Assembly (NCBI RefSeq): GCF_900496995.4
Contig: NC_044020.1
Location: 11,240,001 to 11,304,000 of the forward strand
Direction of reading: 5' to 3'
Origin: Aquila chrysaetos chrysaetos
Lineage: Eukaryota; Chordata; Aves; Accipitriformes; Accipitridae
Length of the DNA stretch: 64,000 bases
Made by a program: the position numbers and the translations under genes. Of the stretch, positions 1 to 13,546 are shown in pieces. Each line of letters starts with the position of its first letter. The first letter of the stretch is position 1. The notes under the pieces are model-generated. The model ran no database searches. It worked only from the letters and a program-made list of their open reading frames with translations, and had not been told where the DNA came from.

Positions 1-3000
1 CAGACCTTGATGAACCATGTGGACAGGAGGACCCATGTTACATTGCTCCTTACGTTGTACTACCACCACTCACGAGGCTCAGCTAAATGGCAACCTGTGG
101 GCCAGACGCCACCCCTCCTGCAAAGGGGATGAAGAACGGCTAAAAAGGACCGTGACGTGCCAAAGCAACCAAATGCTTCATCCTGCCTTTAGGCCCAAGC
201 TGCCGCACGGGTGAAGGCAGGATTCAGAGTCACCACCATCTCATAAACCACACCTGGAAACAAGAGCCTACCTCTTGCAGCTGCAGCAGCTGGATCACCC
301 TGATGGCACGGCATTGGCAGTGCACAGCACAGCTAATTCTGAGTGCTCCGTAAGTGAAATGGGTGCAGAGCAACAGGGGATCAATGGTTTGCTTTGCATG
401 ACTTTGCTTCTTTTCCCTTTATTAAAAATAGCGACAGTTGAAACCCCCTCTTAGTGAGAAGGGTCCTTAATCAAACAAGGGTCCATTGCATAAGAGCTCG
501 ATGCTGCAACAAAAGATGTACAAACCAGTGAGCCATCTGACGATTTAGTTTCGGCAATTTTCACCACTGCCTACACAAACAAAGCTAAAGGTTTGTGACA
601 GCTGCTTGTGTTTCGATTATCTCTTTCAGGATCTCAAAGTTCAAAACCACATTCTAGAGAAGCAACTGGCAGAAGGAAATTATTTCTAACAGCCCATCCA
701 CAGAAGAGGCCCCATTATTATTATTAATTACTCATATTGCCATAGAACCTAATTGTCCCAGACAAGAATAGAGGTTCACTGTGTTACATTCAATACAAAC
801 AGGAGGGCAAGGGCAGGCCTTGCCCCACAGAGCTCGCTCTCTACAAACTCCCAGTCCAAGCTCCACATTAACCATTGCCAGCTCTGCAAGAAGCCTGATT
901 TAGTGCTCAACACACTCTGTGAAATTTTAGCCAGCTCGAGCTCCCGAAGAACTGCAAAAGTCACTCCTCACAGATTTAAATGAAGATTTCCCACATATTC
1001 TCATTATAAAGGGCATCCCACATGCCAGAGCTCAATACAGTAAAGTATGTCATTTAACTTTTCCCCATGCAGCAATAGGAACAAGGGGTACTTTGTGGGG
1101 TGAGGCTACCCGGAGACAGTGGGCGAGGAGAGGCGAGATGCATTCTTCACAGGGAGAGGCGGCTGGAATCTGGCCTCCCCTACAAAGAACAACTAGATGT
1201 GGGGAAAGAGCAAAGAAAAATGAAGTGTTTCAACAGCTGTAGGGATTAGTAAATGCTGATGTGAAAATCTCAGTCACAGCAGAGAAGAGTCATGGTTCAG
1301 AAAGGGATAAGTGGGAAGGAGTAGGAAGACTGTTAGAAATAGTGGGATGGCAGCCAGGAGCAGTCAGCTTCCAGAGGGGGAGAAGACAGAGCAGAAGGGG
1401 CAGCTGGGGGTGAGGAATGGTGATGTGCTCTGGGATTCCAGGTACTTTCCATGTGCTCTGGGATCACCAGAGTACGTGGGCGAGGGACCACAGAAGGATG
1501 GTAAGGCAAAGGGGGCAGTTCCACAGGGGAAGGATGCAGGCGAAGAGCTACTGATGGTCTCTAATGACAAGGGCTTCGCCACTGAAATGCTGCCAAATAA
1601 TGAATTAAGAAACCAAAGAGGTTTGTCCGTAAGTTTGTCATCCTTGTTTTTCCTTAAGTTTTGATTGTGTTACAGTAGCAAAACTACCAGCAACACCATT
1701 CCTAAATGGCCTTACTGGTCACACTGGCACCAGTGGGAGGTACTGCCAGTGCACACACTGGTCAGTGAGTATAGGGCAGTTGATTGCTTTGGCTTTCTGG
1801 TTGACCGGCTTTTTAAAATGGAAGGATCTTTGGAAGATAAATGATTGCACTAGATCTGAGAAAAACCTGTTTTCTTTGTGATTTAGCCACAGATTTCCTA
1901 TGAAACCATAGCTGAACAGGCTACCCGTCCACAGCTTCTTGGCCTCCACTACTCATCTGTAAATTCCCCTTACTATTCCTTAATAGCAAATCCCTGACAA
2001 GGTTGTCTATTTCCACTGTAAAATCTCTAACCTTTTATTTTATGCCTGAAACTCACTGTGCCAGGCATCACAGAATGCCCAGGTACTACTGTCATGCAAT
2101 AAATAACAATTTATCCCACCTTGCTCAGACCTAGTAGGCAAAACAGCAGCTCATGAAATAAGCAGTATTTTGATTTTTCAGAATGTTTCTGCTTTAACAG
2201 AGCGGGGTCTGTTCTTTCACAGGGTAACAAAGAACTAGACCTGTTTACTGACAAAATTATCTTTTAATAACTAGAAACTGTTTTATGCTGATGCTTCCAT
2301 AACTACTATATACGTGACACCTGTCAGAAACATACCAGCGTTGGTTACTCTAGTGAATTCTATTTCACCGGAGGCTCTTCCCGCTAAAGACCCCAACCAA
2401 TGTCAATGACCACGGAGGCTGGATGCGGTACCCATCCCTCTGGCAGCAGCCAAGGTCATGCTGACTCACTCCCTCTGGCTTTTCCCCTGCATCCATCCAG
2501 TGCCAGGGCTCTGGTAAGTGCTTGACTATTCATAACGCTGTCACTTGCAAAGCTGCAATTCCTTTCTCCACAGACAGCACAAAGTATTGGACTGCAAGCT
2601 CCTAAAAATGTTGCTTATCAGATTTTGGACTCCTTTTCAAGTGGTAGATTGCTTTCTGCTAAAAAAAATAAGTGATAAAAGACTGAAATAGAGGCCTCTC
2701 GCTCTTAACCAGAGAGCTTTCTTTCCTAAGGGAACAGCTGAGCTGAGGAACCTGGCAGAAGACTCTCTGCCACAGGGTTTTGGGGCAGAATTCAGGACCT
2801 CCATTTCCAAGCCCAGTTCTTCAGAGTGGAATAATTAACAAGCAGATCCTTGGGTAACAGCAAGAAAGCAGCAACTGTCAGTACCCAGCCCAGCTTCAGC
2901 TGCAGGTGCCTAACTAGTTCTCACCAGTAAAGAAACCAGGGGCCACATTTGAAGAAGAATCTTGCAAATAAGAGATCTTCACAGAATAAGAAGCGTACAT

Positions 3001-6000
3001 GGCATGGTCTTTAACTGCAACTCTTCCTGTTATACCCAGGGAAAGGGTTATTTATACCCAAATAAGGCTTATATGCTCATTTTAGATTTAAGTGTCTTCT
3101 CATCAGTCTAATCTGCTACAAAAGAAAATTCAACAGCCTTAAACATAGGCATGACTCTGAATGTCTCTAATGTCAGCCCAAGGAATAGTGAGTACAGTAC
3201 TTTTCAAACACCAAGTGCTAAAGCTATACTCAAAGCATCACTGCATTTTCTGTTCTTGAATAAATTTCTCTCCACAAGCAAGACGACAGAAAATACTTGA
3301 AATCACAAATCATGAAGCAGTGTTAAATAGATTACAGCAAAAATGTTTAAATCCAGGAGTATAAATGTGTATCCCAAGTGTGATCTGTAATTTCAAAGTA
3401 TGTGGGCAAAAAGAAAGTCATACAGCTTTCAATATGAGGTTGCTCAGCCTGCTTAATAAAGCAAACCCAATGTTTTCCATGATAACTAAAATACAGCATT
3501 TAGGATCCAAATTTCCAGGTATCTAAATTTGATAATTCAGTTCTATCACTTTAATATGGATTTTCTTTTAGGAATAGTAAGCATCTAAGAATATATAGCA
3601 TCATTGTAACTTCAAATTCAGCACATTTGGAAAAAAATGTTATCACTCAACTGTGTTGTTCCAGACTTGCTATTTTTACACAGCTGAGCTTACAGCATCT
3701 TAAGTCAAAAGTTTATTGCCAGATGGCAACCATCAGCCCTTAACTGGCAGAAAAAATAAAAACTTATCTAATGCCCAAGAAATGAAATTACCTAATGCCC
3801 AAAGTAATGCACTCCTAACAGACATCACGTGCCTCCATCTCCCATACTGGTATACAAAGACAATTATATTCCATCTAACCACTGTTTCTCTTATATATAG
3901 TTATATATCATACACTTTATTTCACGGAGGAGTCCTTGTTACCATATCCTTACCTTTTACTTAAAAATTTGTCACCAAGGACCCAGATTTACGACTGAGA
4001 TTTTATGGATTAGTAATTGATCTAGTGCATGTTTTTAGCTTACTGTGGATGGAAGACATGTCAGCTGAAAACTCTTTCCTTCAGGTTTCTGCTGGATTTT
4101 GTGGGTTGTTTTTTTTTTTACCTTGCCCTTACACATTTGGGGCTAGCCAACTGCACACACATGATCAGTTACTGAAGCTCAGCAGAGTTACGACAATTCA
4201 TTAAACTGCAAGAATAAGATCACATGTTTGAGACACAGTAATGATAGTTAACGCCAGTTCTCCCTTCTTTGGTGGGAAGAAATCTGAATTCTCAGTTTAT
4301 AACACATTTTATCACTTACATCTTGATGACAGCGCTGTTTGCCAGCAGGTGGTGGGCACAGACTTAACAATTAAGTCATGGCCCCATTTTATCTTTGACT
4401 TACCTATGTAGCCAGGACTTCAACGTCAGTCTTCAAGTCATACCTGCTATAAATGACCCCAAGCCGCAATCCTGAATATAGGGTCTATTGTTAGAGACAG
4501 CATTTTTCACGAGATGCTTAAATAAAACCTTTCCTCTTTGTAGGTGGGAATCACATGCAGTTATCAAAGAAAGAAAGGACTGAATGAAAATGTTCCCCTC
4601 AACTAAACTCGGACAAGCTCCGCATGTTTGCCATTGCTGTGCAGACACCTGGAATTATCCAGAACAGTGCAACCTTCTAATGCTTTGTAAAAACTCTGTG
4701 AGGTATTCAGGGTATGAGAAAAACTTTTCCCACCCACTTAAAAAAACCCCAACTTGTCTTTATTAATACCATGAATTACATGAACTACAAGCTATTGCGA
4801 GCACATTTTTAATAAGAGGAATCAGAGACTCAGTTGGACAATAGTTGTTAAGTATCCTGGATTAGCCATCAAATTGAGAACCAGAGGCTATGCCTACACA
4901 GACAGTTTAACCCAATTGTGAACTCTCCATGTACCCCCATATCAAATGCTCTAGCTCTCTTAAAACTCAAATGCCAAAAAGGTTGAGAGCTCTGTCTTGC
5001 TGGAAATACGGGGCCAGGATTCAGTGCAGTTTGGCATCCTTGTGGATGTGAGTAGACAAGACTCCAGTCCTGAGCAAGACTAAATCCAAATCATGCTGTG
5101 TTCATGTTTGGCCAACAGCCAAGCTTTTATAAATGAATTATTTCACCAAGCCACCTGTTCCCTTTGCCTGACCCAAATTCCTATCTTTATACTTAGAGGC
5201 TTGCTAATCCTTTTCCGTCTTCCTATCTGAGCTTTACAACTACTAGGAGCCGGTTTTCCTCTAAGTATCCAAAACAGGAGTTAAAACTGCAACTGTTAAC
5301 AACTTCCAGCTTCCCTCAGTGGATGTAGCCACTAGTCAGTGATGACAAACAGCACTTCACAGTTCATTCTCAGTACCCAAACATTTAAATCCACCCAGAG
5401 GGACTACGGGAACCAAGGAAAGGCTGTTTGGTGCAGATAAACTTCCCAGAGTGCATACTGAACGCATGGCATCGCCCCTGCTAACCCCGTGTCACCTGTG
5501 AGCTCTGAGAGATCACAAAATGAAAAATAAACAAACACAGACAAAAAAGAACAGGAAGGAAAGATGAAGTTTATATACTTAGTTGAAATGTCCCCAGAAG
5601 TGATTGACTGAACTGAAAGATGACTACCTCTGGTCATCGAGGACATCTTTTATGCTTCTTGGTTAAGCACAGTGTTGTATATATTCCTGCTAGCACTGGA
5701 AAACTACTTGCTGTGTAGATGGATTTAACACAGCTGTACAGCGCAGAGGCAAATTAGGTGTGATTCTGGGGAGCGAGAGCGATGGAAAGGGTATGGCACG
5801 ACTGTGTGGGTAATGGGCCCCACTCCCAGCGCTGATCACAAGGACCGAGTGCATTATCTCACCTCACCGGGCATCAATTTCCCCTCTGGGGTTCAACAAA
5901 TAAACAACCCCAGAAACCATACAATAATTTTAAAAAAAGGATTGATTTTTGCAAAACCTTGTGAAAAGGTATCTTCATGTGAACACATGCAGCCAACCCA

Positions 6001-8960
6001 ATTTTAAAGCTGTGTTGAAAGTGATCTTTCCAAGGATGATTTTAATGGTGAGGCTGCTACAAAGCAGAGCTGACAAATCCTCTGCTGTTTCATTTTCAGC
6101 CCATGTTAAAACAACATTTCTAGGTATCTCTAGGATTCCCTCATGTGATTGCAATATCTGAGCACAGTATGGAAGGTCTAGTCTGCCACAAATGGCCATA
6201 TTTCTTACATTCACACAATGACAAAAAGGGTCTTTAATATAAAAAATTCAGCTCCATGTCTTACAGAGCAGCAAATCAACACTAATTAAGATGTAGGGCA
6301 AGGACTGAAAAAAAGATTTAAAAGTACATAAACCATCATGGACAGGAGATGAATGCTATACAAGAATGAGAGGCAGAGAATGATGGGCTGCAGAGAGGGA
6401 GGAACCACAAGAGAGATGCAGAAAAAAACAGGAGTGGACCAATTTCAGTCTTAGTGATAGTCTTTTGGTGTTAATAGTTTTCATAGGCCTGTCTTAAAAC
6501 CACAGATTTAGGACAGTGGCCTTCTTTTTCTTGTAACTATTAAGTTAATTAAACTTCGGTAGTGAGAAATTCAGAAACACAAATACTATAATCCTGAAAT
6601 TATTTTTAATGCTACTTTCCACAGAGAAGTAGAGTCCCCATTAAAACACTAATCTGCAATCTAGCTTTATTTCTACCTGCTTACTTCAGCTTTAGGCACC
6701 TGCCCTTGCCGAGATACATTTTTCACCCTCTGACTAGTCCTAACTACTTCCATCTGTAGCTGGTCTGCTTTCACAGTACAGTATGAAAAATTGCTGGTTT
6801 CTCCTCATAATCATCTGCTGCTAGTGATGCAAGTGGGTAAAGGGACAAAGGGCACATTCATGCTTCTACATGCCATATCAATTCCTCTAAATTAGGAAAA
6901 TACCCTCTCTCCTCCCCAATAAAATAGGGTGGTGTCGAGTTCACAAGGAGATGAGGAAAGAAGAGGGCTATGAAAGTCACGCCACATTCAGCAGAAATGA
7001 ATGCATGCTTTTCAGTCTCTGCCATTATAAATTAAAATCATCCCAAAGAAAAAATGTACGGTACAGAATTGTATTGAATTAAACATTACCCCCTCAGGTA
7101 TCAGACAAATATGGAAGGGAAATCCATAGCAAAGGCAACTGTGCAGCAAAGCCCTACAATGTAGCAGAGCCATGAGGGATGCAGGAACAAGCAGTGAATC
7201 AAATTTTATTCTCATTTTCCATACGCTGAACAAAACACCAATGCAAAAACATGAGAGAAAATGAGGTGCTGAAGAACAAACATATTTGAGCTCATGTGAA
7301 AAACTGAGAGGTTGTTCAGGAAGAAAGCTCTTTTTCTAGAAGCCCTCAATACAGCCAGAAAAATGTATGATCTTGCATGTATTTCCCTCCAACTGCCAAC
7401 TGCATAAGGTACATAAAAGTTGCCCAGGTGCAGATTTACTCTATCCATCTGACTTTGAGAATGCTCCTCATTTTACCATGATGAATGTTCACGAATTACT
7501 GTTTTATGCCAAATCTGACTTTCTCCCCCATTGTTTTGCCCCTAGTTGCACTTTCAATAAAGCCAGGTGTTGGATCTGACTGCTGTTGTGCATACAGACT
7601 GCATGCACATCCCTTAGAAAGAAAATCCACAATGCAATACAGAAGGGAAGCAAAAATGTTTCACCTAAAGGAAGGTGAAAAGATGGTAGCAAACTAGTTT
7701 GTTTAATCCATTACAAAAGGCCTAATTCCAACCAGATGTGGACCTTTAGATTAAAATCTCTTCAGTGAGCCCTAATTTTACATTCTCGAGCCTTAGACAG
7801 GAAGTACTTCACAATAATAATGCCTGGCTCACCCACTAACAGCTCAGTCATTTCAGATTTGGTACTAATCCAATATTTTCTAGAAAATCTACAAAAAATT
7901 AACTGTTCCATGACATAAAATCCAGTTGCAACTTCCAGTTACCTCTGAGGAATTCAACCCAGATGACTGATTCAATGACAATCTCTCAGATTAGAGAGAG
8001 ATTGCTTAGATTTCTTGGATGAAAGAGTGAAAGTAAATTTAACTGTTGGGAGAAAACAAATTGAACTCTATTTAGATTATTTTGGGAGTATGTGAGCCCC
8101 CAGAGTTTAAAGCTGACTATCATTGTTTAAGGGATGGCTATTAGGACTAAAATCACATGTTTATCTGTACTGGCTCATAAGGATACAACGCAATTACTGA
8201 GAGCAACCGGCAATACAGGTCCCTGGGAACAAAAAAAAAAAAAAAAGGAAAAAAAGGTTCATCTACATTTTTCTTTGCATGCTGCCAAAGCTCCAACAAT
8301 AGCCCTAATTTCCCCTAAGATTATTTCAGCTGTTTATGTTTTCTGTAGGCTAATGCACAGGATTAATTTCCTCTTAGAGGAAGCAATCCTGCCATAATTT
8401 GATGAGCATCTCTTTTAACATCAGTACCTGTTTAAGCAGTTCATCCCATCCCCCTCTTTCCTCAGCATGGATTCCTAGCCTCATGCTCACTTTTTGGCAA
8501 TACAGGGCTAAAACAGTTTATGGGAATGTATTGTGAACAAGCTCAGGTAACCAATCTGGGTTACAGATAGCATACACCCCCTCCTCGGTTATTTTTAACT
8601 GAGGTCAGTTTTCTACCCTGGTGTGACAGTATAAACAGTTGCACAACTGAGAGCCAGAACAGGGGCAGGAATGACAAAGGGAGATGCGGGGTTGCTTTGC
8701 TAGAGATGAGCACATCAAACTACACCCTTAGTAACCTCAGGTCAATGCAGGCTTAATGACAAGTAAGAGAAAATGAAATTCAAGCATGAAGTGAGGCTAT
8801 AGCTCTGCTAATGGTCACTGTTTCCAGGCAGCACGCTGTTATGTATTGGGTAACTCACAGCAAGCTGCTACTGGAATTTAACACAGCGGGCACCCTCAGA
8901 GACCTTGCGTTGTTCGAGGTCCCTTGCTGTCTACCTCCTTTCTTCTCTCGTCCGACCTCC
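1..8960 (-). other. BICD1: BICD1 intron 1, distal part, no exon seen
   Basis: This AT-rich stretch lies downstream of BICD1 exon 1 on the minus strand, so by inference it belongs to that gene's first intron. No open frame here resembles the expected second exon, which continues the N-terminal coiled coil, and the short frames present look like chance. I recognise no LTR or CR1 in it. There are only short homopolymers, for example an A-run near 8229-8246. Unrecognised ancient repeats or conserved noncoding elements could be present, but cannot be seen without alignment. Confidence 0.6.
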
Positions 8961-9625
8961 TGCTCGCAGCAGGGTCAGCTCTGAACTCAGACCGGGTGTC
9001 TTAGGGCTGTATCCAGTCGGGGCTTGAAAACCCCCATGGAAGGAGACCGCACAACCTCTCTGGGCAACCCGTGGCACTGCTTGTCCTCATAGGGTAACCG
9101 TTCTATCTTAAATCCAGTCTGAACCTCTCTGGTTTCTATTTATGTCAGTTGTCTCTTGTCGTCCCACCATTCACCGTTGTGAAAAGCCTCAGTCTGCCTT
9201 CTCCGTAACCTCCTTGTAGGTATGGGCAGGCTGCTGCTGGGTCCCCCACAGCCTTCTCTTGTTCCAGGCTGAACAAGCTCACCCCCTCAGCCTCTCCTCA
9301 CAGGGCAAGTGCTTCAGCTCTTGACCATCTTGGTGGTCCTCTGCTGAACTCAGCCCAGTTTATCCATGTCTTTCTTGTATTAGGGGAGCCCAAAACTGGA
9401 TGCTGTTTTCTAGGTGGGGTCTAATAAGTGCCAATTTGAAAGTCATAATCACTTCTCTCGACCTACCGGCTATGTTTCTGCTAATAACAGTCCAGGATGC
9501 TGTTAGCGTCTTCAATGTCAGGGCACACTGCTGGCCCGTGTTCAGCTTGCTGTCCTCCAGGATCCCCAAATCCTTTGCCACAGACCTGATCCCCAGCCAG
9601 TCAGTCCCCAGCCTGTAATAACTGA
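8961..9625 (-). mobile_element. CR1 LINE fragment, 3' region
   Basis: The plus strand reads as the reverse complement of a CR1 3' region. In order it carries recognisable blocks: the gene-wide phrase around 'acaacctctctgggcaacc' (9051-9070), the 'caggctgaacaagctcacc' block near 9266, the 'gagcccaaaactggatgctg' block near 9386, and the 'ccaggatccccaaatccttt' block near 9557. The element therefore points along the minus strand and is 5' truncated, as CR1 copies usually are. Many small differences and frame breaks show it is old and inactive. The 149-codon minus-strand frame at 9360-9809 overlaps this copy and is a relic, not a gene. Confidence 0.8.
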
Positions 9626-10939
9626 ATGAAAGCTTTGCAAGCTGCTGCTTGATTTTGCTCAGGCGTTCCTTATAAGCATACCTCCCCAAATGAACTGCTC
9701 TTCCGTTAGCAGCGTATGCCTTAGAGACAAAGGTAGTGTTGACTGGGCTCTGGAGGAGCCAACACTGCAGAGAGCAGCTGAGTACTGTCCCTCCAGGTCT
9801 GCAGCTCACTCACCCTTGCCCTTCCTCATCTTTGAGCTGGGTGCGAGGCAGCACAGCCTTTCTGAGTGACACGACGTGAACAGACACCAAGGACAGAGTG
9901 TTGAGATCAGGATGAGATGCTGGAAATGTTCAGCTTCATCCAGCCCCAGCCCACAGATGCTGTCACTGTAAGATATACTGACATGGCATCAGTTCACGGC
10001 TCCCAAGTTACATATTTGGGACACATTCAGCTTTGGGGAGAATTCAGAACATCTCACTGGGATTTGAGCCGCTTCACACTTTTCTAAGCATCCTGTGATG
10101 CAGACAGGTGTGAAAAGCAATCCCCGGTTAACAGGGCTGTATTTGGGATAGGGAGTCTCCCCCTCTTCTGCCCTTTTTGGATCCAGAGAAGTCCCACCAA
10201 CTGTACACTTCAAAGATGGAAGAGGCAGAGGTGACTCCGGCAGCAGGCATGCAAGAGGCTTCGGTGAACAGTGGGGGAGCTGGACGGGCAGCGTTGTGTC
10301 AGAAGAGAGGGGAGATGGAGCTTGGGTCACCTGCATTAAAGTAGTACAGGGAAGAGCAGAACAGAAAAGCAGCTGCCAGACAGACCTTCAGCTCTATTCC
10401 TCAAAAACCCTTCTCAGTCACAGACCAAGAATTGTTTGTGGAAGCTCTACTAGTAAACTAAGCACTTCATAATAATTGATACAACATCTCTGTGACGTAA
10501 AGAAAACAAGAATTTTTGACCTGCCAAGGATAGGGCTGCTCACCAACAGCCTGGTTTCCAATAATTTACCAAGGATAACTGGGTTTAAAGTAAAGCAAAC
10601 ACCAAACTGCATCTGCAACCTGGAAATCAGATAGCCAGCGCTATGTGTAATCCAGCAGAAGTTTGTCTCCATAGAATGAAATACATAAAAGCCAAGAAGC
10701 CAAGTGAGATATTGCCTGAATTAGTCAGAGAGGGAGTCAAGGAGAGGGACTTGAGGATCTACTCAGCTGCTATGTTCATGATTTGATTCCCAAAGAGAAA
10801 TCTCTGCTTAGGATTTCCCAGGCCGAAATGTCTTGCAGAGTTGGACACCAAAGCTGCCTTCCATCCCCATTCTATCATGACTGGATGTGACTGGTATTTC
10901 TCCCCTTTAAAAACATTACAGGCCACCAGTGCACAGTAA
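9626..10939 (-). other. BICD1: BICD1 intron 1, nothing recognised
   Basis: This is intronic sequence between two CR1 fragments. A 115-codon minus-strand frame at 9989-10336 has no recognisable domain and sits in moderately GC-rich sequence, so I treat it as chance. No splice-flanked exon of BICD1 is evident. Confidence 0.5.
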
Positions 10940-11046
10940 CTAATCACAGAGTCACCGAATGGTTGAGGTTGGAAGGAACCTGTTGAGATCATCTCAGCCA
11001 TCCCCCCTGCTCAAGCAGGGTCAGCTACACCTGATAGCCCAGGCAA
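10940..11046 (-). mobile_element. Short CR1 LINE 3'-end fragment
   Basis: The plus strand carries the reverse complement of a CR1 tail: 'aatggttgaggttggaagga' at 10959-10978, followed by a 'gatcatctcagcc' block and 'ctgctcaagcagggtcagct'. Only the last ~100 bp of the element remains, pointing along the minus strand. Confidence 0.75.
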
Positions 11047-13356
11047 GAAGATCAGTATGAAGCCATTTTACACTTCATTAAAAGAATGAAAACTAACAAT
11101 GATTATCCTTACAGCAAATGCAATGTGAACATGTTAAGACCACAGATACTAAAACCACTGGAAAACGTTTTCCATGAAATATGCTGGTAATTAAACTTCC
11201 AACTCAGCAAGACAGTGAAAACAGCCTACCTTCAATCCCGTGACTAATACCAATGAGTCTTATTCTCTGCATTCTTATGGACTGCAGGTTAAAAGGCACA
11301 TCTGCTAAAGTAACTTTCTGAACAGGGGCCCTAAAACTGTAGCGTTTTTACCAAAGGCCCAAAATTCCACTAGTTTGAGATGTAATTGAGTGAGGCACAG
11401 AAATGTCATTTACAGACTGAAAAAAAAACCCCACCCTATGAAAATTAATAAAGCTTTAAAAATAATAATGCTTTGTTTAACACTACAATCTTGCCTAGCG
11501 TCAGGACCACAAGTACTCCCTCTCCTAACGTTGAAAGCTGTTAAAGTCAACACAACAGAGTATACCTTTTCACATTCCTACCATTCAGCTCATTTTTGAA
11601 AGATAAGGTTGGTAGCTAATAGATGTCTCGACTCTTTCCTGGACAGCTTACATGTGTAATAACTGCTCTAATTTGGAAGAAGTCCTTATTAAGTCACTGA
11701 TTAAAACTTCAAAGTTTTTGTAATGTAAATCAATCTCATGGCCCAAAACATCAAAGTCTTAGGCTAAAGGAGAGACCTCTGAATACAGCACAAGAAACAT
11801 CAGAGGTTACTAAAACAATTCATATTGCATGGTGGATAGCATATATCCTGTATAGAAGTATTAATATTTAATGTAATGTATTGCAATTTGCTTTTATTTC
11901 AACATCCTATAATGGCCTTACTTTCCCATCTCACCCTCCAACAATGGAAATTATTGTATAGCTGAGGCTCTGTATTGCAATCTATATGGAAAAGGCCCTG
12001 CTGAAGTTCACTGGAGTTTTGAATTGCCAAGGAGAATGGAAGAAGACTTCAGATCTCAGACTGCTAAGCCATGACTGAGTAGTTAAAGATGGGCAGCTCT
12101 GTTTGCTGAGCAATAAATACAAGGAGCTCCTAACAAGAGAACACAAGAATTTAATAATGAAACAGTTAAAAAATGAAGACTTGCCTCAATAAAATTCGAC
12201 TCCAGTAATTGAATCTGTTCAGAGAAGGTGCACAGAAGGAGAGGTAATAGTCCTAAGCATAATCCTGCCCACACTCTTGCGCCTACTATTCCTCGTGAAT
12301 AGATAAACTGTTTGCTTCAGTGCAAACCTGAGGCCTAATTTCTATACCCCAATACGACTTCAGAGAGGCTGGAGATGTATCGAGGTAAGAGCAGAAGCAC
12401 AGATCTCCCCTGACATACCGGGAGTCTTCTTAGCTCCCGTTAGTCAGTCATGGCATTTCGATGTCCACCCAGGCCGTTGTCCAGCACATCCTCTGCAGGG
12501 CCTGCTGGAGAAGGTACACAAAGACCCTCCTCCACACATTTTGGATGGAGCCTTAATTGAAAAGTTGTCTTCGGACTTCTTCTGCCACTTTGAGAGCTTC
12601 CAGACAGAACCCTACAGCCCCAAAATCTACGCCCCCAAGTCTCCACAAGACGGTTTCCCCAAACCACCTGAATTCTGCCTCGCTAGTGTCATCAGAGGCA
12701 CCATTTGCTTCTGTCTCACAGTTACGAGTCTGATCTGCTCAGAGAACAGTCATAATGGAGGTGGTAACAGAGAAGCTAGAGAACACATTACAGCAACAGG
12801 AAGGGATATGAGTAAATTCTCCTTTGCAGGGCTGCATGTGCAGCAAGAATCAGTGTGGTTTCTCCTATAAAGGTTAGAAGCAAGAAAAAAATCTCTTGCA
12901 GCCTATGTGGGGGATGGCAATGCCCTACCTGCAGCTAAGGAGAGCTCTGGAATTGAGAGTCCCGGGCCTGGACTGGAAACAGGAGAGGCTCCACTCTTGC
13001 TTGGCATCAGGCGAGCTACAGGATTTCACTTCTTCCTCTCTCCGTGGATATCCTCAGTGTCCATGCTGTGGTTGGCACAGCATGCAGGCACGGCCCCACG
13101 GGAGACATTCTGGGCTGCAGAGCATGCAACCCCATTTACTTCGAGGGGAGGTGAACAGGAAGAGAACTTGTGCCCATCTTTGTTTTCAGTTAATTGTGTT
13201 GACCAATCCCTCTAGTTTAATAATTTCAACTCGGTTCCTTGCACTATCCCTTCTATCTGTGACCATGTGCACCCATGTGTCGTCCTGGTTTCTGATCAGT
13301 CTTCTTTTGTAGATTATTATGATGGGATAACAGCTAGCTGCAGCTCCGCTTATCTT

Positions 13357-13370
13357 CCCCCCCCCCCCCC
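13357..13370. repeat. C14 homopolymer
   Basis: An uninterrupted run of 14 cytosines on the plus strand in BICD1 intron 1. It lies 158 bp left of an 18-base guanine run on the same strand. Confidence 0.95.
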
Positions 13371-13528
13371 TAGAAATTGCATTGCACTTTTCCCCCTTAA
13401 CTCTGTTCCTCTATTACTGCCAGGTCATTTCAAACAGCACTGCCTTCATGCCAGTGCAAGTTATGTATCTCTATCCCTCAACCTGTGATTACTGGTTTCA
13501 AAGTCCTGAGCCTACTGCATAGGCTTGA

Positions 13529-13546
13529 GGGGGGGGGGGGGGGGGG
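13529..13546. repeat. G18 homopolymer
   Basis: An uninterrupted run of 18 guanines on the plus strand. It is complementary to the C14 run just upstream and is a likely site of length polymorphism and sequencing error. Confidence 0.95.

Noticed and set aside
9360..9809. 149-codon minus-strand frame
   Set aside because: Most of it lies in a CR1 fragment. It is a decayed LINE piece and not a host gene.
9989..10336. 115-codon minus-strand frame
   Set aside because: No recognisable domain, and proline/serine-rich composition typical of chance frames in moderately GC-rich intron.
12541..13312. Frames of 109, 138 and 102 codons on the plus strand
   Set aside because: They overlap each other in different frames and have no domain, no splice context and no homology that I recognise.
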